The position numbers were made by a program, and so were the translations under genes. Below are positions 8,428-17,900 of a stretch of DNA of 64,000 nt, piece after piece. This DNA comes from Saprospiraceae bacterium (GTDB lineage: Bacteria; Bacteroidota; Bacteroidia; Chitinophagales; Saprospiraceae). The notes under the pieces were generated by a model, which was not told the origin of the DNA, made no database searches, and was given only the letters and a program-made list of their open reading frames with translations. Numbering within the stretch: position 1 is the first letter of the stretch; each line of letters starts with the position of its first letter. The DNA lies in assembly GCA_020628645.1 (NCBI GenBank), contig JAHDES010000013.1:42174-106173 (forward strand), given 5' to 3'.

Positions 8428-10029
8428 TTATCGTTGAAATAATTCAAACTCTACACGTCGGTTTTGACGACGACCTTCAGATGAGCTATTAGAAGCAACA
8501 GGACGACTTTCACCATAACCAGCATACGATAAACGAGAAGGAGAAATTCCTTTACCTGCTAAATAATCATAACAAGCTTTTGCACGCTTTTCTGATAAAC
8601 GCTGATTAGAAGCCGAATCTCCTACACTATCCGTATGGCCACTAATACGTAAGCTATAACTTGGATAACGATTCAAAACATCTACAATTTGATTCATGAT
8701 AGAGAAAGACTCGGTCTTGAATACACTTCTAGACGTTTCAAAACGAATATTTTTAATCGCAAAATCAATAGTTGCTTTGTCTGCAGCTGCAATACCTGGA
8801 CAACCATTATTAGCTGCAATTCCAGCTTTGCTAGGACAATTATCTTTAGAATCCATGATACCATCACCATCTGTGTCTCCATCTGCACAACCACCATATT
8901 TAGCTATACCAGCTTGATTAGGACAGTTATCTTTACGATCTTCGATTCCGTCACCATCTGTATCAGGACAGCCATTGAACATACGTGCGCCTGCAATAGT
9001 AGGGCATCCATCTTCTTTATCTACGATACCATCACCATCTGTATCTACCACTACTTCTTTTTTAGGGCAACCACCTTCAGCAGCAATTCCTTTTTCGTTT
9101 GGACAACGATCATCTTTGTCGGCTATACCATCACCATCACTATCAGGACAACCTGCTAAAGTACCTGAAATAGTAGGACAAGCATCATCTTTATCTGCTA
9201 CTCCATCATTATCTGTATCAGGACAACCCGCAAACATAGCTTTTCCAGCTACAGTCGGACACATGTCTTGCGCATCTGGAACACCATCATTATCGGCATC
9301 AGTTACTACTGGTGGCACTTCTTTTGGTGCGCTATTTCCAAGACGGAAGGTTAAAGTTGCTCCTCCGAATCCATACCAGTCATTTTTATCAGGATTAGCA
9401 GCTACACTAATACCATCTAAATAATCTGTTAATGGAGGACGAAATCCTGCCTCAAGACCTAAAATAGCTTTTTCAGATAAATCAAATTTTAATCCAAATC
9501 CAAGAGGAATAGCAATACCTACTTTTGAAAAATCAGCGTTTTTATCCGTATTAATATTTGATTGTACACCAGCAGGCATATCTGGCGATTCATTGAAGTC
9601 AGGTGTAGGATCAAAAAAAGCTGCTCCTAATCCTGCAAATAAGTAAGGCGACCAACTTTTTTGAAAGGTGCCATCTTCGTTCATCCAGTCTTTAGCGAGT
9701 GGAGACCACTCTAGCTGTAAAGCAATTTCTGTTAGCGGCGATTCAAAGCTAAATGCTCTATTTTGACGCCAAGCAGGATCACTAAAATTCAAATCTGTTC
9801 CTGTAATTTTACCAAAAAGTAAATTACCGCGTAATGCCCATTTAGGGTTAAAACTGTTGCGGATTACCAATCCATAAGCGAAGTTTGTTTCACTGAATTC
9901 ATAAATATCGGTAGCAACAACATCTCCTTGATAATTTGATCCACCAAGGAAAATTCCACCTTCTAATTTTTGTGCATTCAGTACAACAGGTAAAACTAAT
10001 AATAAGAGTAATAATTTTAACGGCTTCAT
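8428..10029 (-). CDS. OmpA-family outer-membrane protein with thrombospondin type 3 repeats
   Basis: The 533-residue protein has a signal peptide (1-19, ending VVLNAQ), an N-terminal beta-barrel-like domain (about 20-232, beginning KLEGGIFLGGSNYQGDV, like the DUF6089-type porin domain of Bacteroidota), six thrombospondin type 3 calcium-binding repeats (about 244-412, each of the form DxDxDGxxDxxDxCP), and a C-terminal OmpA-like peptidoglycan-binding domain (about 425-532). The last shows SGHTDSVGDSASNQRLSEKRAKAC and the RRVEFELF ending. It therefore spans from the outer membrane to the cell wall and gives envelope stability. It ends at a strong terminator and is probably transcribed alone and abundantly. 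No missing domain or frameshift is visible. Confidence 0.92.
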   Translation of the reverse strand: MKPLKLLLLLLVLPVVLNAQKLEGGIFLGGSNYQGDVVATDIYEFSETNFAYGLVIRNSFNPKWALRGNLLFGKITGTDLNFSDPAWRQNRAFSFESPLTEIALQLEWSPLAKDWMNEDGTFQKSWSPYLFAGLGAAFFDPTPDFNESPDMPAGVQSNINTDKNADFSKVGIAIPLGFGLKFDLSEKAILGLEAGFRPPLTDYLDGISVAANPDKNDWYGFGGATLTFRLGNSAPKEVPPVVTDADNDGVPDAQDMCPTVAGKAMFAGCPDTDNDGVADKDDACPTISGTLAGCPDSDGDGIADKDDRCPNEKGIAAEGGCPKKEVVVDTDGDGIVDKEDGCPTIAGARMFNGCPDTDGDGIEDRKDNCPNQAGIAKYGGCADGDTDGDGIMDSKDNCPSKAGIAANNGCPGIAAADKATIDFAIKNIRFETSRSVFKTESFSIMNQIVDVLNRYPSYSLRISGHTDSVGDSASNQRLSEKRAKACYDYLAGKGISPSRLSYAGYGESRPVASNSSSEGRRQNRRVEFELFQR

Positions 10030-10339
10030 GAGTTTGAAAAAGTTAATTTGTTGAATATTATAATTATTTTATTTCTATACTAAAAAACGGTATACGATAA
10101 AGCTTGAAATAAGTTTTGAGTAGCTTAAAACAATTTCAATAAAAAATAAGTACGGCTTACTTTTGATTTTATCACAAAAAGGAGTACTCAAATACTAAGT
10201 TTACTGCACAGGAGTGACTTTTTTCCTAAATGGGTGTTTTTGATTGTAAGAAAGTTGAGTGTGTAGTTTTTACAAAGGGAGTATTATCATTCTGTTTATT
10301 AGGACGACGATTTAAAAGAATAGTTGCAATTTTTCTAAT
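10030..10339. other. 310-bp intergenic region, nothing recognised
   Basis: This space separates two minus-strand genes. I see no ORF with coding character, no good terminator and no promoter box in the expected spacing. It presumably holds the promoter of the OmpA/TSP3 gene. Confidence 0.5.
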
Positions 10340-11518
10340 TTATTCTACATATAAAATTAATCCCTTTAAATAGGCACCCTCTGCATGAAAGAGATTTACA
10401 GGATGATCTGCTGGTTGACTTAAATGACGTAATACTCTTACTTTACGTTTTGCCTCTATTGCTGCTGCTACTATTGTATCATAAAATAATTGACGATCCA
10501 CTACTTGCGAACATGAAAAAGTAAATAATATGCCTCCATGAGTTAATCTCTTCAATGCCAAAATATTCAGCCTTTTGTATGCCTGAATAGCATTGTGCCG
10601 TTTATTCTTACTTTTGGCAAAAGCTGGAGGATCAACTACAATGATTTCATACTTTTGAGTACTATCTTTTAAAAATTGCATTACATCTGCAGTATAAGAA
10701 CGATGCTTATTTGCAAATTGTCCATTTAATGCTATATTTTTTTCTGTGAGCGACATGGCATTAGATGAAATATCTATAGAATGAACCATTTTTGCTCCTG
10801 CATTGAGGGCATAAACAGAAAACCCACCCGAATAACAAAAAGCATTTAATACAGTTTGATCTAGGACAAAATCACTCAAAAATTGACGATTATCTCGCTG
10901 ATCTAGAAAAAAACCTGTTTTCTGACCATTGATCCAATCCACCTGAAAACGTAAATCATTTTCTAATACAATACCAGATTCATTAGAGCCATATAGATGT
11001 TCATCTTGGATATTATTAGCGAAATTACGTGGCAAAGTATTTTCACTCTTTAAATAAATACTCTCTATTTCATCTTCAAAAATGGATTTAATTGCATTTG
11101 AAATTTTGAATCTGCTATGATACATTCCTATCGAATGGCATTGAACGACTGCCGTTCTATTATAAATATCTACTATTAAACCGGGTAACCCATCTCCTTC
11201 AGCATGTAATAATCTATAACAGTTTGTATTATTGTTGTTGATTAGGCCTATTCGTAAACGATAATCATAGGCACTTTCTATTTTTTCTTTCCAAAAAGAA
11301 GCATTTATTGGTGTTTGCTGAAATGAAATTATACGGACAGCAATACTTCCATCATGATAATGACCAATAGCAAGAAAATCATTATTAGCAGCATATACTT
11401 CTACTAATTCTCCATCTTGGGGTTTTCCTTCAATTTTATAGATTGCTCCAGAAAATATCCAAGGATGAAACCTACGTACGGCCTGATCTCTACGTTTTTT
11501 TAAAATGATTTTTATCAA
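10340..11518 (-). CDS. rlmI: RlmI-like class I SAM-dependent rRNA methyltransferase
   Basis: The 392-residue product has the length and layout of RlmI, which makes m5C1962 in 23S rRNA. An N-terminal PUA RNA-binding domain (about 1-75, RRFHPWIFSGAI...GELVEVY...FLAIGHY) is followed by a linker with the conserved GDGLPGLIVDIY block (108-119). The C-terminal Rossmann methyltransferase domain has GQKTGFFLDQRDNR (198-211), motif I as LNAFCYSGGFSVYALNAGA (224-242), VVDPPAFAKSK (294-304) and the cysteine of the SCS segment (336). The family also contains paralogues with other positions as targets, so the exact nucleotide is inferred. It is cytoplasmic and separated by 460 bp from the giant genes. Confidence 0.85.
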   Translation of the reverse strand: MIKIILKKRRDQAVRRFHPWIFSGAIYKIEGKPQDGELVEVYAANNDFLAIGHYHDGSIAVRIISFQQTPINASFWKEKIESAYDYRLRIGLINNNNTNCYRLLHAEGDGLPGLIVDIYNRTAVVQCHSIGMYHSRFKISNAIKSIFEDEIESIYLKSENTLPRNFANNIQDEHLYGSNESGIVLENDLRFQVDWINGQKTGFFLDQRDNRQFLSDFVLDQTVLNAFCYSGGFSVYALNAGAKMVHSIDISSNAMSLTEKNIALNGQFANKHRSYTADVMQFLKDSTQKYEIIVVDPPAFAKSKNKRHNAIQAYKRLNILALKRLTHGGILFTFSCSQVVDRQLFYDTIVAAAIEAKRKVRVLRHLSQPADHPVNLFHAEGAYLKGLILYVE

Positions 11519-11978
11519 GAATGTTATTTTTAATTGTGACGATGGTTTTTTAATTGCTGCAAATAAAAGAAATCTATAGTAGAAATTTGTTCTATTCTTC
11601 TAAATTTTAGTGAGAGAAGTGAAATGTCACTCTTAATCTACAGTAAAATATAAACTCTAATAACATTTGTTCACTAGTATATTGAACTAAATTGTGTAAT
11701 CTCAAAGTCCTTTAATGATGCCTCTATATCTAAGTAACATAACAAATAATTTGTGTCATTTTTTGAATCTCAAAGCATAGTTATGTTTTGATAGTATTTT
11801 AACAATGTCACAGGTTCTCTTTGTAAAAATCAGCTTAGGAACAATCTTTGGTACATATTTAAAAAAATACATGCGATATACTTAACATCATGTCACATGT
11901 TCCAAAACAATATACAGACAATCTTGCAATTTTCAGAAAACCAGTATTAGTCTATTTTATCATTAGATCAAAATAAGT
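11519..11978. other. 460-bp divergent intergenic region
   Basis: This is the space between the rlmI-like gene (minus) and the first giant gene (plus). It is very A/T-rich. I find no ORF, no long inverted repeat and no promoter box with correct spacing. It must hold promoters for both directions, and its length leaves room for a long leader on the giant gene. Confidence 0.5.
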
Positions 11979-14900
11979 ATGTACAAGACGCAATTTCTAC
12001 TAATTGTAAGTTTATTAATCGTAGTAACCACAGTTGTACAAGCAAATGAAACAACTGCTACTATCCCAAAAAGTAGTAATGACGCTTACACAATTACCCA
12101 TCTTTGGAAGCGAATATGGCTATCTTTTATTCCTACTAAGGAAGATTTATTGGTAAAAAAAGAACTTAAAAAAGCAACACAAGCACAACAGATTTCACAA
12201 ATCATTGATGGATTTAAAGATAAAACATCAGTCACAAGTCAGCAAAAAGTGGCAAATTCTGCTACTTTTTTTCGCCGTTTAGAAGTCACAGAATGTTTCC
12301 GAACAGCCACCTGTGAAGCTGATGCAGAACAACTCGATAATGGTAATAATTTAGTGATCTGTGGAGCGAATAATCTTTCTGATTTAGAAATGGGCTCACT
12401 CGGTATAACGGATAATAATGTAGGACTCAATTTTGCTGGTTGGAATATTCCGCAAGGTGCTACGATCATCTCTGCACGTATACAATTCACGGCTGAACGA
12501 ACAATACGAGGGCCTGCCAATTTCCTAATTCGTGGAGTCGATCGCGATAATCCATCTGACTATAGTGTTGGAGATGATGTAATAACTCGTCCCTTAACAG
12601 GTACTTCGGTCAATTGGCAACCTGCCGATTGGACGGCAGGAAGTGCTAATGTAGCACAGTTAACTCCTGATTTAAAAGATATTATTCAAGAAATTGTCAA
12701 TCGACCTACTTATGCCTTAGGAAATAATATCGGTATACAGATTGCTGGATCTGGAACTCGATCTGCAATATCTTATGATATTAATCCGGCACAAGCACCT
12801 CAATTGTGTATTACCTACGATGTACCTGATCCTTCTGATCCACCTGAGCCGATTCAATGTGATGGTTGCTCGGAGATTAATGTTTCTTCTTTACAAGGCG
12901 TACCTAATTTTCCTCAGGTTGACATCCTAAATGTATGTAGTACGCCTGATACGGTATCTCTTTTAATGTACAATGCAGGAGAATGTCCAGTCACCAATAT
13001 GCAAATCACAGTGGAATTTGATAATGGACTAGCCTATGGAGGTTTTGTAGAAAGTCATAATCCAGATCAAACTATAACAGAGTTTAATGTATCCGATGGT
13101 AGTCGTCCTGTTTTTTTAGTAGAACAACTAGATACAGGGAAAGTAGTCATTGTCAATTTTGGGATGACTGGAGACTGTAGCTTGAATTTAGAAAATGATG
13201 AGCCACTCAATTTTGATGTCAATATTGATTTCTTTTCGAATACCTCTTCCAATGGTGTCCTAAAATGTAATGTGATGGAAGAAGGTATTGGGGAGTTCAA
13301 TTCTGGGATTAAAGTACCTGTTGTAAATATATTATCCATTACACCAGAATCGGTTGATTTAGCAAATTTCACCGATGAGTTTTGTCAGCAACTGGAGATT
13401 TCGCAAGACGGTATTGAAGCCACCTTGGATCATGTGAGTATGACGGTGGAGAATTTAGATTTAGGAGGCACCGTTTCCTTAAGTTCTATTCGAGTAAATG
13501 GAAATGTTGTCCCAGGAAGTTGGTGGAGTTATGATGCAGGTACGCAGATATTGAGTTTGCGGATTCGTCAAAATTTCTTCAATCAAAATACAGGAGGCAA
13601 TTCAAATAATTTCTTTGAAGAGAATGAGCGTTTAACCGTCGATTTCTGTTATCGGGCGAGTGGCTGTGTTGATCCTACTCAATTTTTGACCTATAGTGCC
13701 TTTTATGGTTGTAATAATGATATTTGTTTTGATATTTCATCGAAACAAGGAACATTGGATTCCCAAGCGGATTTTTCTGCAAATGTAAATGCGAGTGCTA
13801 GTTTTAACCAAGCTGGACAAATTTGTGGAAATGATCTTCTATTTGATGTTTCCATAAGTGCAAGTAATACACATCCATTAGAAGGTTTATGGAAAGATTT
13901 AATTATTAAATTTAATGCCTGTAATACACCTTTTTCAGAGGTGACGGCTATTGCTTTAAATGGTACACCTTTACCTTCCAATGTTTGGTCGGAAAATAGT
14001 GGATCGATTACAATAAATACAACAGCCAATACCACACCGATTGGCAACTTAGTGGATCAAGATGGGGATGGACGTTATGATGATTTGATGGGAGGTACTT
14101 CTTTGACCTTTAATATGACGATGGAGCTGAATTGTGCCGAAGACCCTTCTTGTGGTTCATCTCAATGTTCCATAGAACAAGTTGAAGTAAATGGAGTACG
14201 GGACTGTGGACAAACCTTCCAAGAGTTCGCTTCCTTAGGAGCGCCTGTAACCTATGGCTATGGAGAAACCAGTTTTATGACGTATGATACAATTGAGTAT
14301 TCAAATGGACAACATTATTATGAAAATTGGTATACGACTGTTCCTTGTGATGAATGGGGCCCAGCACCAAATGGGTTTAAACTAGAATATACCTATGGTA
14401 CAAATAATGTGGCTGCATGTACGAACTCTAATATTGTGGCTAAAGTACGATTGTCAGATAATAATAATTGGCATATGTGGCGAGATATTCGTTATGAGGC
14501 CAATTCGACTACCTATAATGGGACACCTATTGGAGGAATTGTTTTTGATTATATCTTAGATGATCATGGCGATACTACAGCTATCGAATTTGTTATTCCT
14601 GCAGGCGACCCCAATGCAGTCAATCATGAATATTACTTTAATATTGAAACTTCAGGAGATTGTCGCTCTGATCGTCACCTTTATGTAGAATGGGAAATAG
14701 TAGAACAATGTCCTGATTGTACAGGCAGTGATTGTGAGGTATTACGTTCTTGTCATAGCACCTTATCACGTATTCGTTGGAATGGAACGAATTGTATTTG
14801 TGATTGCGATTTTCAATCAATTACAAGAGCAGAACGCTCTACTTTTGGCTATACGGATTGTGGTTTAACCACAGCAATCAATCCTGCTAGTGTTCCTGCT

Positions 14901-17900
14901 GCTGATTTAAATCGTTTTATGCCGGGGGATGTGATGAAAGTAACAATGACGACAGAAATCTTAAATGTCAATGCCTTACGAGAAGGAAGTGAGCGATGGA
15001 GATGGCGTATTTTAGGGCCACATATTAATGCGCCTAGTGCGTGGGACAATGGAAATGCAGTGTTTGAAAATATCTATTTCGAAAAAGCAGGAACAGGCGT
15101 ACGTCAACCCCTTATTCCGACCTGTATCTTAGATGAATATCCAGCTAATCAACAACTCCATCATGATAACCCTAATGGTCGCAACTTTTCTATCGACCTA
15201 AGAAATGTAGGGGTAACACATACAGCACCTGTTAATAATATTGCTTGTCAAGATTTTTCTAATGCGACGAATCCTAATTATCCTTTTGATCAATCAGCTC
15301 CAAATGGAATGCGTTATTCTGATAATTCGACAGGCTGGGGGGCCTATCAAACCTGGACGGGAGCAAGATATTTTGGACATAATGATGGTTATGATTGGGA
15401 AGATGATGATATATATATACGGATGTATTTTGGAAATAATTTGGCTTGTGATGGAGCTACCGTTAATGAAGATGCAGATGCTTGTGCCAATGCGCTGGTA
15501 GATGCTTTTAATATGGAAAATGGCGATTCCTTTCACGTTGTGGTACATGTCCCTATCGTCGCTAATGGTTTTCATAAATTAGATAGTACGGATTATAATA
15601 ATCAGAATGTCAATGGAACTTTTAATACCTATGATCAAAGAACAACCAATTGTAATGCTGTTGAACATGTTGGAACGTCCTGTCAAACCGATAGCTATTA
15701 TGACTTTCATATTCCTGAAGTGGGGCATACGACTGAAGTAACCTTAAATGATTGTACCGTTGAAGTAGAACATACGATATACCTTACCGACACCCTACCA
15801 GAAGTCACAGCAGGTCAAACGCCTTGGTACGAAAATGAATACCGTCCAGCCATGGGGGTCGAATGGATTGAACCTTTCTTCCCGACCAATTTAGTTTATG
15901 ATGGTAATATGGTCATCGAAGATATGAATGGCGTACAAACGCCTATTTCCAATCAATGGATAGATGAAGAATATGGAAATCTACATTGTGAACCTGATGG
16001 TTTTGGAGGGGTTTGTTGTGTAGCCGCAGATCAGTCTGATTATGCTCGCTTACGGATTGTCGACCAAGCTTATATAGATGGAAAAGCGAATACCTGTTAT
16101 ATGTATGATGCGTATAACAAACCATTGATTAATCGTCATTTAGATCCGTTTCCGCTACTCGCTCAAAGTGGTGCAGGACGTTGTGAATTTAAAATAAAAT
16201 ATACCTTAACAGCACTTTGTCCAGAAGACATACAATCCTCTGATTTTGGATTGAATGGACAGTTTTCACATGTTTATCTACCTGATTTTCTAGCTCATCA
16301 TCGTTTAGCGAATAATTTGGCTGATCCAAATTCAGGAGTTGGGGAATATTTAGGTTTGCCTTTTGATCGAGTACATACGGACGGTACACCCTTTAGTTTT
16401 TTAGCTTGGGATGATAGTGAACACGGTTCTATTCCATATTGGCCATTTAGTATTCATCCAGATAAGTTTGCTAATCACTCTAGTCGTTTTGTAACGAGTG
16501 AAATCACCACACCTGATAATTTTAATGATTTATCGAATGGTTTCCCTCCTTTGATGGCAAGTGTAGATCGCTTATTGATTGCTGATGCAGCTGGTGCGAA
16601 TGAGACGGTGACCTATGAGCTGTGTGCAGGTAATAGCGCTGGTATGACGCATGATTATGTTTCGGCGACGATCCAAGTACCGCTTAGTGTAGAATTGATT
16701 GATATTCAAAGTTTAAGTGGTACAGGAAATACTTATACCTTAGTCCAAACTACTGCTACTCACAATGAGTATGTAATCGAGATGCGTGATTTGGCTCCTG
16801 GGGCTTGTGATCAAATTAATATCATAACAGAGTTGACCTTCTGTCCTACAGGAACAGGAGCAGATACCCGCATTAATATCAAAGCTAATAGTGGATGTGT
16901 GCCTGTGGCTAAATCATCTCAATTGCTGGCTGGTCTAGAAGTATGTAATGCAGTAGAAATGGCTTATGAATACATCCGAGAAGAAGCCGATATACAAGTA
17001 GAATGGGATCCGAATCCAGCTGGAGAATATGGTCTTTGTGATCGCATCTTAGTAGGTACACGAATCAAAAATGTAAAGCCTGCTGTATTGACAGATATTG
17101 ATACGCGATGGTGGTTCCCAGGAGGTTTAGAATTTGTACCGAATACTTGGCAAGTTTGTTATCCTGGCGGGCCAGGCAATGTCGGTCCTTGTGTATCTAT
17201 TCCTGATCCTACGATGAACGCGTCAGAAAATTCTGCCTTTGGCGAATATTTTGAATATGTCGATGATGCGATCTGGAGTGCTTACATTGCATCTAATGGT
17301 TTGAAAGGGGTAACTTCTTCCTTAGATAGTAATAAAGTGGCTTTCCGTTTTGAAGTAGAAACGCTTTGTGATGAATTTATTTCTGGAACGAGTATTTGGT
17401 TTCAAGCAGATGCAGCCGATCCATGTGAAGGTAGAGTAGAGTCGATGCAAGTACAATCTAATCCAGTGGTTATTGAAAATGCGAATCCACTTGACTTTGC
17501 ACAGTTTTATGTTTTTCCAGAACCCACCAATGTATATTGTGGAGTAGAAACGACAGTGGATTTGACCTTTTTGAATATTAGTCCACTAGGATTTACGGAA
17601 AACTCTACCGCTTGTATTGAGTTACAGGGTGATGTATTTGATTATACTCCTGGAAGTCTAGTATGGGTTACCCCCATTCATACTCCTACTATAGAAGAGA
17701 CAATTAGTGGAGCTGTAACTCGCATCTGTATGGATGTCCCTGATGGAATAGGGCCTAATGAAGTCTTTAAGTTAGAATTGACCTTTACGGTGCCAGATGA
17801 TGCACCTTGTGGCGACCAAAGTATGAATGTACAAGTCTTCACGGTGGTAGAAGATCAAGTATGTTCTGATCCACCGAGTAATTGCGATGTGAATGTAACC

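Noticed and set aside
8689..9159. Long plus-strand frames opposite the OmpA/TSP3 gene
   Set aside because: They are antisense to the repeated calcium-binding motifs, whose regular codons keep the opposite frame open; the composition (runs of T, I, S) is not protein-like.
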